DNA from: Acinetobacter sp. S54
GTDB taxonomy: Bacteria; Pseudomonadota; Gammaproteobacteria; Pseudomonadales; Moraxellaceae
DNA length: 64,000 bases
Reading direction: 5' to 3'
Assembly: GCF_016624945.1 (NCBI RefSeq)
Contig: NZ_JACVUI010000002.1
Coordinates: 186,001-250,000 of the forward strand
Each line of letters opens with the position of its first letter. Position 1 is the first letter of the stretch. Below, in pieces: positions 1 to 9,217 of the stretch. The translations under genes were made by a program, and so were the position numbers. The notes beneath the pieces were generated by a model. It saw only the letters and a program-made list of their open reading frames with translations. It was not told the origin of the DNA and made no database searches.

Positions 1-509
1 GGCAATTCCTTTTCATTATTTGAAGTAATGATCACGATCGGACGCTGAATTGCAGTAATGGTTTCACCTGTTTCATAGACATAAAATGACATTTTATCCA
101 ATTCATGCAACAAGTCATTTGGAAACTCAATATCTGCTTTATCAATTTCATCAATCAATAAAACACAGCGCTCTTCACTAGTAAAAGCTTCCCATAGTTT
201 TCCAGGTTTAATATAGTTTTTAATATCATAAACCCGATCATCACCTAACTGACTATCACGTAAACGTGATACAGCATCGTACTCGTATAAACCTTGCTGT
301 GCTTTGGTGGTGGACTTGATATGCCAAGTAATCAGCTTAAGTCCCAGACTTTCTGCCACCTGCTCTGCCAATAAAGTTTTACCTGTTCCGGGCTCGCCTT
401 TGACTAGCAGCGGTTTTTGTAAAGCACGTGCGGCCTTGACGGCCAGTTTTAAACTATCCGTTGCGATATATTGATCTGTACCAGAGAAATGTTGTGAATC
501 AACAGCCAT
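1..509 (-). CDS. MoxR-family AAA+ ATPase (partial, C-terminus beyond left edge)
   Basis: The first about 170 residues of a MoxR-type AAA+ ATPase, read from an ATG at 509 and cut by the window edge. Seen: Walker A (GEPGTGKT, about residue 38) and Walker B (VLLIDEID). MoxR ATPases act as chaperones that help assemble or activate partner complexes, often with a VWA-domain protein encoded next to them; any such partner would lie outside the window. It follows a small membrane protein gene (532-933) by 22 bases and probably ends an rnd-ycgL-orf-moxR transcription unit. The family is certain; the specific function is unknown. Confidence 0.9.
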   Translation of the reverse strand, partial: MAVDSQHFSGTDQYIATDSLKLAVKAARALQKPLLVKGEPGTGKTLLAEQVAESLGLKLITWHIKSTTKAQQGLYEYDAVSRLRDSQLGDDRVYDIKNYIKPGKLWEAFTSEERCVLLIDEIDKADIEFPNDLLHELDKMSFYVYETGETITAIQRPIVIITSNNEKEL

Positions 510-531
510 GTTTTAACCTTTATTTTTTTAC

Positions 532-933
532 TTAAATGGGTGTACTGCTTTTATGAGAAACAGCTTTATTGATGCGATATTTTGACCACAAATAACCAAG
601 GACCAAACCCACCCCAATGACTAGAAGAATAAGTGATGCATTTGCCCATACCAACGGTTGCTCTTTGGTCAAAATACCAAATAGTAAACCGAAAATAGCA
701 GGTGCTATTTCGGCATTTGTACCATCAGATACCGTGGGTGTTGCCAAAATTGCAAACAGAATAATCCAACTCACGCCACCTAAGAGGTTTGGTAGCCGTT
801 TTGCCACGCCATACCAACACCATAAGACAATAATTGTTCCGACGACATATACTGTCACAGCAATACTATCTTCAGGAAGCGAATCAAGTGAGGATAATAG
901 ACCATTCCAGATTGCAGCTAGTTGCTCAAGCAC
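532..933 (-). CDS. Small integral membrane protein, function unknown
   Basis: A 133-residue protein with about four hydrophobic segments (roughly residues 25-44, 50-68, 76-88 and 97-115) and a basic, Ser/Thr-rich C-terminal tail. The only upstream start is a GTG at 933, preceded six bases earlier by an AGAGGGG ribosome binding site, which supports it despite being non-ATG. It overlaps the end of ycgL by 8 bases, so the two are probably translationally coupled. I do not recognise a named family. Its place between ycgL and a moxR ATPase suggests an inner-membrane protein made together with the MoxR system, but that is only context. Confidence 0.75.
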   Translation of the reverse strand: MLEQLAAIWNGLLSSLDSLPEDSIAVTVYVVGTIIVLWCWYGVAKRLPNLLGGVSWIILFAILATPTVSDGTNAEIAPAIFGLLFGILTKEQPLVWANASLILLVIGVGLVLGYLWSKYRINKAVSHKSSTPI

Positions 934-1231
934 CTCTTAACCCCTCTGGTTCATCTACGGGATTGATAAATCCTTCTGGTGGCATTTGTATAAAAAAGCC
1001 ACTAGTTTGCAGTGAATCTATCACATGTAACACGTTTACCCGTGCAAGTTTGCGTGACTGAGAAAGCTCAAGATGCATAACAAATGTTGGGCGACCAAAG
1101 GCCTGACGAATACTTTCAGGTACATTTTCTAAAGGATCTTTGCCTTCTGTATCATCATTTGGATAATCTGGACGAACAATATAAATGTACATTTCATCTT
1201 TTTTGCTCGATCTATAAATATCACAGTGCAT
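926..1231 (-). CDS. ycgL: YcgL domain-containing protein
   Basis: A small cytoplasmic protein of the YcgL family. The N-terminus ([18 protein letters not shown]) matches the family's typical start closely, so I take the ATG at 1231 rather than in-frame starts up to 1273; a GAGAG motif lies about 12 bases upstream. The Pro-rich C-terminus (FIQMPPEG) also fits the family. Molecular function is unknown. YcgL genes commonly sit next to rnd (RNase D) in Pseudomonadales, as here, with rnd 111 bases upstream on the same strand. Confidence 0.85.
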   Translation of the reverse strand: MHCDIYRSSKKDEMYIYIVRPDYPNDDTEGKDPLENVPESIRQAFGRPTFVMHLELSQSRKLARVNVLHVIDSLQTSGFFIQMPPEGFINPVDEPEGLRGA

Positions 1232-1342
1232 ATTTAACTTAACTCTCATCACAGGGTAAAAAGCATACATCAAAAAAACGGTAGAGACATTAGCGAATAT
1301 TAACCCATCAGTCGTCCTGAAAGATCAATCTTTTGTAAGAGC

Positions 1343-2485
1343 TTATCGCTCCACCTGCATTTGCGTCATTAGAAAGTGTTCATCTTCTCTTAGAATTTGA
1401 ATCAATGGCTGGGTTAACCTCTCATAGCGCCATCCCAACAAATAGTCTGGTAAATCCTGTTCATCACCATGAAAAACAATATGTTGATAAAGTGCGTTTA
1501 TCCATTTTTTACGCAATAGGACTTCTTTGGGGATCTCGGTTGTTTCAACAATGTTTTGAATCAACAGTTGCATTTTTGTACTGACATTTTCTGAACATTG
1601 TTTGATCGGTCGCGCCAAACGTAATGGCCATTCATTTTCAGGAGGAAGAAACTTTAGTAAATCCAGAATGGTTTTACCATGTTCACGGATAATATTTGGT
1701 CGAATATCTTTGATTTGAGACAGTTGAAAATTATTCTTTGGACTTTTCTCTACCAGATCAATCATGGTTGAGTTTCTTAAAATAAAACTACGCGGTTGAT
1801 TTAGTGCTTTAATGAGTTGTTCACGCCATACACTCAACTGCTGTAATTGCATCAGTTGCTTGCGTGAATGTCGATAATTCCCAATATCAGTGTAAAGTAA
1901 ATGATTCGGTGTTTCTCGCGCAATTTCCTTGGTCAAACTTTGACAGTCTTCGAGAACAAAATCATATTTATTTTTTTGTTGTAATTCTTGTTTCAATTGA
2001 TCCGAAAGCTGCAACAAATAAATTACATCATTAGCTGCATAATTCAATTGTTCAGCAGTTAATGGGCGGGCTAGCCAGTCAGAACGAGTCTGATCCTTTT
2101 CGATTTCAATACCTAAAATCAGTTTCAAAGCATTTTGATAACTAACCTGTAAACCATGCCCTAAAAAAGACAGAGCAACTTGAGTATCAAAGACATTTCG
2201 TAAAACATCCTGCTGTGCATAATGATAAATTAGATCAATGTCTTCACCGCAAGCATGGAAAACATTTTGTCTCGCTGTATATAACTTTTGCCAAAATGGA
2301 GTCAAATCCAGCGCAGTGCCATCTAGTAGGTAGATGTGACCATTTACATTGATCTGGAATACACCCAACTTTGGCCAAAGCGTATCAACCTTAATAAATT
2401 CAGTGTCCAAAGCATAAACGGGATATTGATCCATTTGCTGGAGGACGTGAGCAAAATCATCTTGCTGCTGGATAAAATGAAACAT
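1343..2485 (-). CDS. rnd: Ribonuclease D
   Basis: A 3'-5' exoribonuclease that trims the 3' ends of tRNA precursors and other structured RNAs. The DEDDy exonuclease domain is in the first half: DTE at residues 27-29, GEDID near residue 80, and YAANDVIYLL carrying the last Asp with its Tyr-less spacing typical of this stretch. An HRDC-type nucleic-acid-binding region follows (about 205-285), then a C-terminal helical region. Its 380 residues match the usual family length. The ATG at 2485 is preferred over an upstream TTG because CGAGAA precedes it at good spacing. First gene of a probable unit with ycgL, a membrane protein and moxR. Confidence 0.93.
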   Translation of the reverse strand: MFHFIQQQDDFAHVLQQMDQYPVYALDTEFIKVDTLWPKLGVFQINVNGHIYLLDGTALDLTPFWQKLYTARQNVFHACGEDIDLIYHYAQQDVLRNVFDTQVALSFLGHGLQVSYQNALKLILGIEIEKDQTRSDWLARPLTAEQLNYAANDVIYLLQLSDQLKQELQQKNKYDFVLEDCQSLTKEIARETPNHLLYTDIGNYRHSRKQLMQLQQLSVWREQLIKALNQPRSFILRNSTMIDLVEKSPKNNFQLSQIKDIRPNIIREHGKTILDLLKFLPPENEWPLRLARPIKQCSENVSTKMQLLIQNIVETTEIPKEVLLRKKWINALYQHIVFHGDEQDLPDYLLGWRYERLTQPLIQILREDEHFLMTQMQVER

Positions 2486-2685
2486 GTTTTCTCGATTTAA
2501 CAACTAGCGCAGTTAACTGCGTCTGTATATATAACACTACAACCTTAGAATATTCTAGCTAAAGCTTTATTAATGCTTTATTTTTTGAGCAATATCATGA
2601 GTATAAATTTTCTTTGCCAATATTTCCTTGATAGTTGAATTAAAAATTTGATTTTGGAATTTCAAAAAGTGACCGAATTGGATGG

Positions 2686-2714
2686 GTATGAAATAAGTTC
2701 AACTTATTTCATAC
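2686..2714. repeat. Perfect 14-bp inverted repeat across the recR stop codon
   Basis: GTATGAAATAAGTT (2686-2699) is followed, after one base, by its exact reverse complement (2701-2714). The recR stop codon (2704-2706, minus strand) lies inside the second arm. As RNA it would form a long AU-rich hairpin, but no U-run follows on either strand, so it is not a standard intrinsic terminator. It could protect the 3' end of the recR mRNA or be a recombination scar. Confidence 0.6.
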
Positions 2715-3300
2715 GCATACGATTGTGTACAGCCTGACTTAATGTATGACTGTCTACATATTCTAGCTCACCACCTTGTGGTACGCCTTGTGCTATACGA
2801 GTCATATGGATGGGTAAGTGCTTGGTGGCTTCTACCAGATAATGTGCAGTTGCCTGCCCTTCTACCGTAGCATTGGTTGCCAAAATCACTTCTTCAATTT
2901 GACCTTCACTTAGACGCTGAATCAAATAAGGAATTCCAATTTCTTCTGGACCTATTCCATCAAGTGGAGATAAATGACCACCAAGAACATGATATTTTCC
3001 CCGAAAACTACCGCTTTGCTCAATCGCCATAACATCTGCTGGAGACTCAACTACACATAAAAGTTGTTGATCTCGATCATTTGAAAGACAAATATCGCAA
3101 ATTTCATTTTCAGTCAGTGAATGGCAAATTTTACATTCATGAATATGAGAAGAGGCTTCATGTAAAGCATGGGCTAAACCAAAGGCCCCTTCACGATTTT
3201 TCATTAGCAGATGTAATGCCATACGTTGAGCCGATTTCGGCCCAACGCTTGGTAAAATTCGTAATGCCTGAACCAGTTGTTCAAATCGATCACTAAACAC
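2704..3300 (-). CDS. recR: Recombination mediator RecR
   Basis: RecR acts with RecF and RecO to load RecA onto SSB-coated single-stranded DNA at gaps. Seen: N-terminal helix-hairpin-helix (LPSVGPKSAQRMALHLL, residues 16-32), a zinc finger with Cys56, Cys59, Cys68 and Cys71, and a Toprim domain beginning near CVVESPADV. Its 198 residues are the standard length. It lies 24 bases after ebfC on the same strand, the usual ybaB-recR pair; the dnaX that often precedes them is not here. The stop codon falls within a perfect inverted repeat. Confidence 0.97.
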   Translation of the reverse strand: MFSDRFEQLVQALRILPSVGPKSAQRMALHLLMKNREGAFGLAHALHEASSHIHECKICHSLTENEICDICLSNDRDQQLLCVVESPADVMAIEQSGSFRGKYHVLGGHLSPLDGIGPEEIGIPYLIQRLSEGQIEEVILATNATVEGQATAHYLVEATKHLPIHMTRIAQGVPQGGELEYVDSHTLSQAVHNRMRMK

Positions 3301-3324
3301 AGATGATCCTCTGATAAAGTCGGC

Positions 3325-3654
3325 TTAGAATAAACCTGACAGGCCAGGTGGTAAGCCCATACCTGAGTTTGCACTTTTCATTTTCTCATCAGAGACAGCT
3401 TCGGCCTGACGTACCGCATCATTCACCGCAGCAGCGATTAAATCTTCAATCATATCTGGTTCATCTTGAAGCAGATCAGGACTAATTTCGATACGCTTCA
3501 CCACAAAACGGCCTGTCATGGTGACTTTGACCAAACCACCACCTGCTTCCGCTTGAACTTCGGTGTTAGCCAGTTCTTCTTTTGCCTTTTTGACATTGAC
3601 TTCCATATCTTTTTGCATGCGCTGAGCTTGCTGCATGAGCATATTAATGTTCAT
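3325..3654 (-). CDS. ybaB: YbaB/EbfC nucleoid-associated protein
   Basis: A small DNA-binding protein of the YbaB/EbfC family that binds as a dimer and influences nucleoid organisation and gene expression. The 109-residue protein has the family's N-terminal helix rich in Met/Gln/Lys ([14 protein letters not shown]), the central [12 protein letters not shown] strand segment and the glycine-rich end (LPPGLSGLF). It is the first gene of a two-gene unit with recR. Confidence 0.95.
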   Translation of the reverse strand: MNINMLMQQAQRMQKDMEVNVKKAKEELANTEVQAEAGGGLVKVTMTGRFVVKRIEISPDLLQDEPDMIEDLIAAAVNDAVRQAEAVSDEKMKSANSGMGLPPGLSGLF

Positions 3655-3688
3655 AAATTTTTCTCCAAAATATTTAACGCAAATAAGT

Positions 3689-4879
3689 TCAAATTAGAGC
3701 CAAACCGCGATCTAAATCACGAATAATATCTGAAATATCTTCAATTCCAACAGAAACTCGAATTAAACCTTCCTGAATCCCTGCTGCCTGTTTTGCTTCA
3801 GGTGATAATTTACCATGAGTTGTAGTAGCAGGATGGGTAATCGTTGATTTCACATCGCCCAGATTACCTGTAATAGAGATAAATTGAGTGTTATCGATAA
3901 CTGTCCATGCACCTTCACGCCCACCTTTAGCCACAAAAGAAACGATGCCACCAAAACCATTTTGTTGTTTGGCTGCGCGTTCATGACCAATATGTTCAGG
4001 TAAACCCGCATAATAGACTTTTTCAACTTTATCATGTTGATTTAGCCATTCAGCCAGTTGCTGTGCATTTTCACAATGTGCTTTCATTCTTAAGCGCAAA
4101 GTTTCCAAACCTTTTAAGAATACCCATGCATTAAATGGGCTCATTGAGGGACCTAGTGTACGCACGACACCAAATACGTCTTCAAGTAATTTATGATTAC
4201 CTGTCACTGCCCCACCTAAAGCGCGTCCTTGACCATCAATATATTTAGTTGCTGAATAAACAACTAAATCCGCACCCAGTTTTAGCGGTTGCTGCAAGAC
4301 GGGGGTACAAAAGCTATTATCCACGACAAGCATAGCATTTTGAGTATGCGCAATATCTGCTAGTGCTGGAATATCAGCAATTTCCGCCAATGGGTTTGAA
4401 GGTGATTCGATAAATAAAATTTTAGTTTCTGGTCGCATTGCATTTTTCCATGCATCCAGATCATTTAAATCCAAAAATGTAACGTCTACCCCAAATTTTG
4501 CGACATATTTTTCAAATAAAGCGACAATCGAACCAAATACAGCACGTGAACAAATAACATGATCACCCTCTTTTAAAAAAGCCATGCAAACGGACAAAAT
4601 TGCACCCATACCCGAGCTGGTTGCAACGGCACGTTCTGCACCATCCATTGCTGCTAGTCGTTTTTCAAACATCGCAACGGTAGGATTGGTAAACCGAGAA
4701 TAGATATTTCCTGCAACTTCACCCGAAAATTTTGCAGCTGCTTCAGCTGCATTTTCATAAACGAAAGATGAGGTCAGAAAAATAGGTTCAGCATGTTCAC
4801 CCTCAAAACTGCGGGTATGCCCTGTACGGATCGCCAGAGTATCTAACTGGTAGTCTAATTCATCGTTTTGGCTATGCAT
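3689..4879 (-). CDS. metZ: O-succinylhomoserine sulfhydrylase
   Basis: A PLP enzyme of the Cys/Met metabolism family that makes homocysteine from O-succinylhomoserine and sulfide, the direct sulfhydrylation route. Seen: [10 protein letters not shown] near the N-terminus, SSGMGAI, and the PLP-lysine region [12 protein letters not shown], typical of MetZ rather than MetB/MetC. The ATG at 4879 (396 residues, with GAGAACAGAGCA upstream) is chosen over an upstream in-frame start at 4969 that would add 30 non-conserved residues. MetZ product feeds the methyl cycle, whose metF and ahcY lie at 51-53 kb. A cystathionine gamma-synthase role is less likely but cannot be excluded by eye. Confidence 0.9.
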   Translation of the reverse strand: MHSQNDELDYQLDTLAIRTGHTRSFEGEHAEPIFLTSSFVYENAAEAAAKFSGEVAGNIYSRFTNPTVAMFEKRLAAMDGAERAVATSSGMGAILSVCMAFLKEGDHVICSRAVFGSIVALFEKYVAKFGVDVTFLDLNDLDAWKNAMRPETKILFIESPSNPLAEIADIPALADIAHTQNAMLVVDNSFCTPVLQQPLKLGADLVVYSATKYIDGQGRALGGAVTGNHKLLEDVFGVVRTLGPSMSPFNAWVFLKGLETLRLRMKAHCENAQQLAEWLNQHDKVEKVYYAGLPEHIGHERAAKQQNGFGGIVSFVAKGGREGAWTVIDNTQFISITGNLGDVKSTITHPATTTHGKLSPEAKQAAGIQEGLIRVSVGIEDISDIIRDLDRGLALI

Positions 4880-5013
4880 TGCTCTGTTCTCAGTCAAAAG
4901 ACCGCTCAAGTGAAAAACTTGCCAACATTTTGAGCGTGTACGGTATTTAAGGTCAAGGTAAAAGATCAAATTATCGCTTAGACTTCATCCAAACTTTTTC
5001 GGATCTGAGAAAT

Positions 5014-6120
5014 ATGCAAAGAATGGAGTCATTTAAATCCCTTATCCATCATCAGCAAATCAAGCTCAAACATCTTTCAGCACGTCTTTTTAATGAAGAA
5101 TCACTTGTTTTATCTCAAACTGCGCCTTATCAAGTGATTGGAGAGTTTGGTCAGACACGAATCCGTTATTATGCAGCAACCCGTAAATGCTATAAAGAAC
5201 CTTTAGTTTTTGTTGCGCCTCTTGCCATCAACATGGCCATTTACGATCTGTATCCTTACCGCTCTCTTATTCAATACTTTCAAAACCATGGGTTTGATGT
5301 GTATTTAATTGATTGGGGCCGTTTAACTTATCGTGATCGACATCTCAATTTTTTATCTTTTGTTAGTAAAGCCTTACCTCAATATATTCAAGTTATTCGT
5401 GAACATTCAAAAAGTGACGAAATTTCACTGCATGGTTGGAGCATGGCTGGCATTTTTGTATTGTTATACAGTGCGCTGAATCAACCTAACTATGTCAAAA
5501 ATTTAATCGTTTTAGGCAGTCCGATTGATAGTTATGCATCGGGGCGTATTGGCAAGCTTTATCAGTTTATGCATAAAACTATTAATCGGAACAAAAAACT
5601 TCAGCACCGAATTTACAATGGATTACCCAAACGACTGATTCATACTCCAGGTATTTTAAATGCGTTAGGGTTTAAAATTCTTGATCCTAAAGGCTGGATA
5701 GATGGACATATTCAACTTCTTAAAAATCTTGAAAATAAAAAACTGGTTGAGGAACATGCCACACTGGGCAATTTCTTGAATAATATGATTGATTATCCCG
5801 GTGGAATAAATCAGGACATGTTGTTTAATGTCTGGCTACAAAATCCGCTTAAACAAGGTGTCATTCGTCTTAAAGATCAGCTGATTGAGCTAAAAAATAT
5901 CCAATCATCGTTATTGGTCGGTGCCGGTCGTAGTGACCAATTGGTTACAGCCGATGCAGTAAAACCGCTGACCCAATTGACAAACAGTCATGATGTCACG
6001 TTTACTCTAATTCCCGGCGGGCATTTAGGGCTCATGTCCAGTCAAGCCAGTTCCGAAGAGTTTTGGCCGATGTTTAAAGACTGGTTAATACAACGTTCAA
6101 CACAGATAAAAAAAGAGTAG
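5014..6120 (+). CDS. PhaC-like alpha/beta hydrolase
   Basis: A 368-residue alpha/beta-hydrolase resembling the PhaC (polyhydroxyalkanoate synthase) fold: APLAINMAIYDLYPYRSL, VYLIDWGR, and a nucleophile elbow GWSMAG with Ser143. Real PhaC synthases use Cys at that position, so this is more likely a hydrolase or depolymerase-like paralogue than a polymer synthase. Candidate Asp (GAGRSDQLV) and His (GGHLGLMS) complete the triad. The ATG at 5014 follows a TGAGAA ribosome binding site. It is 8 bases from the next gene (6129), so the two are probably cotranscribed. Substrate unknown. Confidence 0.8.
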   Translation: MQRMESFKSLIHHQQIKLKHLSARLFNEESLVLSQTAPYQVIGEFGQTRIRYYAATRKCYKEPLVFVAPLAINMAIYDLYPYRSLIQYFQNHGFDVYLIDWGRLTYRDRHLNFLSFVSKALPQYIQVIREHSKSDEISLHGWSMAGIFVLLYSALNQPNYVKNLIVLGSPIDSYASGRIGKLYQFMHKTINRNKKLQHRIYNGLPKRLIHTPGILNALGFKILDPKGWIDGHIQLLKNLENKKLVEEHATLGNFLNNMIDYPGGINQDMLFNVWLQNPLKQGVIRLKDQLIELKNIQSSLLVGAGRSDQLVTADAVKPLTQLTNSHDVTFTLIPGGHLGLMSSQASSEEFWPMFKDWLIQRSTQIKKE

Positions 6121-6128
6121 ATTATATT

Positions 6129-7001
6129 ATGGTTCAATCAGTTGCATTTATTGGTCTGGGCGCGATGGGTTATCGTATGGCATCGCATTTACCTAAGCAT
6201 TTCGATACCGTCTATGTCTGGAATCGAAATATGGATAAAGCCCATCAGCATGCAATTGAATACGGAACTCAAGCTGTTGATTTAGCCCAAGCGGTACAAG
6301 CAGATATCATTTTTTCATGTTTACCCACCAGTGCTGATATAGAAAATCTGATCGATCGTGTTCAGTTAAAAGCGGGCAGTATTTGGGTAGATTGTACGAG
6401 TGGTGTCCCAGAGTCTGCCCGCAAAGTTTCGCTACAACTGAAAAATCAGGGCGTTGACTTTCTGGATGCTCCCGTAAGTGGCCAAACTATTGGTGCTGAT
6501 AATGCGACTTTGACCGTGATGGTTGGTGGAGATCAAGCTGCTTTTGAACGTGCGTTGCCCGCTATTGAAGCATTTGGAAAACTGATTAAACATGTGGGCA
6601 CATCAGGAGCAGGTTTTGCGGTAAAAGCCGTGAATAACATGTTACTCGCAGTTAATCTATGGTCTGTCGCAGAAGGCTTTACTACACTTAAAGCCCATGG
6701 TGTGAATTTGACAGAAGCGTTGGATTGCATCAATGCTTCAAGCGGGAAAAGCGGTGTTACAGAAACTATTTTGCCACAACGTATTTTAAATCGTAGTTTC
6801 CCCGTAACTTTTGGTTTGCCTTTGCTGGCCAAAGACACAGGTATTGCGCTGGATCTTGTGCGGGATGCCAATTTGCCAGCACCTGTCATTGCATTAACGC
6901 AAAGTCTGATACAGGCGGCAAATGCAACTGCTGAACAAAACAGTGACTTTTCCGCTGCCGTAAAAATGTATGAATCATGGAGTAAAATAACAATTGAGTA
7001 A
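6129..7001 (+). CDS. 3-hydroxyisobutyrate dehydrogenase-family oxidoreductase
   Basis: An NAD(P)-dependent beta-hydroxyacid dehydrogenase of 290 residues. Seen: N-terminal Rossmann motif GLGAMGYRMA (residues 9-18), substrate-binding DAPVSGQTIGA (113-123), and the catalytic Lys166 with the neighbouring Asn169-Asn170 (KAVNN). Relatives oxidise 3-hydroxyisobutyrate or reduce tartronate or succinic semialdehyde; the sequence alone does not decide. Probably cotranscribed with the PhaC-like hydrolase just upstream. Confidence 0.88.
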   Translation: MVQSVAFIGLGAMGYRMASHLPKHFDTVYVWNRNMDKAHQHAIEYGTQAVDLAQAVQADIIFSCLPTSADIENLIDRVQLKAGSIWVDCTSGVPESARKVSLQLKNQGVDFLDAPVSGQTIGADNATLTVMVGGDQAAFERALPAIEAFGKLIKHVGTSGAGFAVKAVNNMLLAVNLWSVAEGFTTLKAHGVNLTEALDCINASSGKSGVTETILPQRILNRSFPVTFGLPLLAKDTGIALDLVRDANLPAPVIALTQSLIQAANATAEQNSDFSAAVKMYESWSKITIE

Positions 7002-7086
7002 TGATTCATCATTGCTTTTTCCTGTAAAGCCCCTATATTTAGACATAGGTCGTTACATTTACACCGATTAAAAAGAGGAAACTCGC

Positions 7087-7356
7087 ATGAATAAGTTTGC
7101 TGTTGCACTTTTTACTGGAATGATTACCCTTGCAGGTGTCTCAGTGCATGCTGCAACACCTGAACAAGAGTGCAAAAAACTTCAGGATGATTCTAACCTC
7201 ATATATGCATCAAAAGGCTTTTGCTTTAAAGATCCAGAAGCTAAAGCCAAATATGGAAATGAAAACTGTCATACCACCAAGCCAAAGTTCTCTGATAAAG
7301 AACAGCAGCGTCTTGACCAAATTGAACAGCGTCAGAAAGAATTGAACTGTAAGTAA
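7087..7356 (+). CDS. Small secreted YARHG-like protein
   Basis: An 89-residue protein with a clear signal peptide (MNKFAVALFTGMITLAGVSVHA, cleavage about residue 22) and a short mature part. The segment IYASKGFCFKDPEAKAKYG resembles a YARHG-domain core, a module found in bacterial envelope proteins. Four Cys residues in the mature part could form disulfides in the periplasm. The C-terminal half is a charged helix rich in Glu/Gln/Arg. RBS AGAGGAA precedes the ATG. Function unknown. Confidence 0.75.
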   Translation: MNKFAVALFTGMITLAGVSVHAATPEQECKKLQDDSNLIYASKGFCFKDPEAKAKYGNENCHTTKPKFSDKEQQRLDQIEQRQKELNCK

Positions 7357-7392
7357 GAACAAAACATTTTAAGATGTTTGAAGGATACAAAT

Positions 7393-7806
7393 ATGGCTTA
7401 CGATGACCAGAATATTTTTGCCCGCATCATTCGTGGTGAACTTCCTGCAATTAAGTTGTATGAAGATGATCAGGTTCTAGCATTTATGGACATTATGCCG
7501 CAAGCAGATGGCCACGCCTTAGTCATTCCTAAAGTACCCGCTGTTAGCTTGCTTGACTTACCACCTGAAGCGGCTGCTTATACGATTCAGGTCGTACAAA
7601 AAATAGCTCAGGCAATTGAAAAAGCTTTGGGTATTGAAGGTATTGTGTTGATGCAATTGTCTGGGGAATCCGCAGGTCAAACCGTTCCACATGTACATTT
7701 CCATTTGATTCCAAGCTCGATCCACCAACTGGGTCGTCATGCTGCCCAAATGGGTGATCAGGAAAAAATTAAAGCACTTGCAGAAAAAATCAAAGCCGAA
7801 CTTTGA
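7393..7806 (+). CDS. HIT-family nucleotide hydrolase
   Basis: A histidine-triad protein of 137 residues. The triad H-V-H-F-H is at residues 100-104, and the N-terminal IFARIIRGELPA is typical of the bacterial HIT (HinT-like) group, which hydrolyses nucleoside phosphoramidates or dinucleotides. The ATG at 7393 follows AAGGA at good spacing; an upstream TTG at 7378 is less likely. A terminator follows directly. Confidence 0.92.
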   Translation: MAYDDQNIFARIIRGELPAIKLYEDDQVLAFMDIMPQADGHALVIPKVPAVSLLDLPPEAAAYTIQVVQKIAQAIEKALGIEGIVLMQLSGESAGQTVPHVHFHLIPSSIHQLGRHAAQMGDQEKIKALAEKIKAEL

Positions 7807-7825
7807 ATAAAAGTAACGTATATAA

Positions 7826-7850
7826 AAATGGAGCTTATGCTCCTTTTTTT
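7826..7850 (+). terminator. Intrinsic terminator after the HIT gene
   Basis: Stem GGAGC (7830-7834) / GCTCC (7839-7843) with a TTAT loop and a run of seven T. It ends the plus-strand unit containing the HIT gene. Confidence 0.85.
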
Positions 7851-8061
7851 ATATAAAAATAATAAAATCAAATATTAAAATAAATTTCGATCCATCACTT
7901 GTCATCAAACTGTCACGTATTTTTCACCCATTTGTAACAAAGTTTAAAGATACTGCTTAGCAAGTTGGTGAGCTTCTGTAACTTTTTGTACATAGGCAAA
8001 CTTTTAAAAAAATAGTGAATTTAGGCATATGCCACTGAACTTGTGTTTTGGAGAAATCTCA

Positions 8062-9153
8062 ATGAAAAAATTGCTTATCGCTGCTGCAGTATCAACGCTT
8101 AGCATAACCGCAGCGCAAGCAGCGCCAACTTTGTACGGTAAACTTAATGTTTCCCTTGACCAAGTTGACAACAGTGATTTTGCAGGAAATGATGTCACTG
8201 CACTTAATTCAAATGCTTCACGTATTGGGGTAAAAGGTGAAGAAAAATTAACAGACAAAGTATCTGTTGTATATTTAGCAGAATGGGCAATTTCAACTGA
8301 TGGTTCAGGTTCAGATACTGACTTGAGTATGCGTAACCGCTTTTTAGGCTTAAAATTCAATAAAATAGGAACTCTAAAAGCAGGTCGTTACGATACTTAC
8401 TTCAAAACCAATGCTGGTAACAATCAAGATATTTTTAATGATCACACGATCTTGGATATGACCTCTGTACTTCATGGTGAAGAGCGTTCAAATAACGCGA
8501 TTGGCTTTGAAACAGATAAAGATTTGATTATTCCAGGCCTACAGTTCAACATCATGGCTCAGCAGGGCGAAGACACCAAAACTGATAATACTAGTCTTGG
8601 TAAAGAAGGTAAGCGTGACGGATTTGGCGATGGTATCTCAACCTCTTTAACTTATGAAAATAAAGATTATGGTTTGGCTGCTGGTATTGCGGGTAACTTT
8701 GGATTAGCAGGTAAATATAACGCCTATAGCCTTTCTGGTATCTATTCAGACGCAATTCGTGTAACAGGTTCTATTGATTTAGCTAAAGCAGGTGTAGATG
8801 GTTTAGTATTCGGTGCTTTATGGCAAAACGCTCAGCCTACTGATGACACTGTATCCACTACAAGCGGCACAACCGTGACATCGTATAATGGCTTAGAAGA
8901 AGATGCATGGGGCTTAACCGCTGCTTATGCAATTGCATCTACACCTTGGAAAATCAAGGGTGAATATATTGAATCAAATACATCTGTAGATAACCGTTCA
9001 GATCGTAAAATTTCTCAATATGGTCTAGGCGTAGATTACAACTTCAACAAACAAGCTCGTTTTTATGGCGTATTAGCTCAACAAAAACGTGACTGGTTAT
9101 CAAGCGATGATAAGAAAACCGTATTTGGCGTAGGTATGGAATATAATTTCTAA
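8062..9153 (+). CDS. Outer-membrane general porin (Gram-negative porin family)
   Basis: A 363-residue beta-barrel porin. The signal peptide ends at AQA-A (about residue 20), and the mature protein starts APTLYGKLNVSLD, the usual first strand of trimeric OmpC/Porin_4-type porins. The C-terminus is GMEYNF, with the terminal Phe recognised by the BAM complex. The ATG at 8062 follows GGAGA and begins the signal peptide; an upstream in-frame start at 8029 is not needed. Monocistronic, bounded by terminators. A 255-base leader suggests regulation, but I could not assign a promoter confidently. Confidence 0.88.
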   Translation: MKKLLIAAAVSTLSITAAQAAPTLYGKLNVSLDQVDNSDFAGNDVTALNSNASRIGVKGEEKLTDKVSVVYLAEWAISTDGSGSDTDLSMRNRFLGLKFNKIGTLKAGRYDTYFKTNAGNNQDIFNDHTILDMTSVLHGEERSNNAIGFETDKDLIIPGLQFNIMAQQGEDTKTDNTSLGKEGKRDGFGDGISTSLTYENKDYGLAAGIAGNFGLAGKYNAYSLSGIYSDAIRVTGSIDLAKAGVDGLVFGALWQNAQPTDDTVSTTSGTTVTSYNGLEEDAWGLTAAYAIASTPWKIKGEYIESNTSVDNRSDRKISQYGLGVDYNFNKQARFYGVLAQQKRDWLSSDDKKTVFGVGMEYNF

Positions 9154-9170
9154 TAAGCCATTTCAATTTT

Positions 9171-9200
9171 AATAAAAGGGCATATTGCCCTTTTATTTTT
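9171..9200. terminator. Bidirectional terminator between porin and tsaD
   Basis: A perfect 12-bp stem (9171-9182 with 9186-9197, TAT loop) flanked by A- and T-runs. It can end both the plus-strand porin transcript and the minus-strand tsaD transcript. Confidence 0.9.
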
Positions 9201-9217
9201 TACTTATTTTTATAATT

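Noticed and set aside
6533-7108. 191-codon open frame on the minus strand
   Set aside because: Antisense to the well-supported dehydrogenase gene, with no ribosome binding site and no protein-like motifs.
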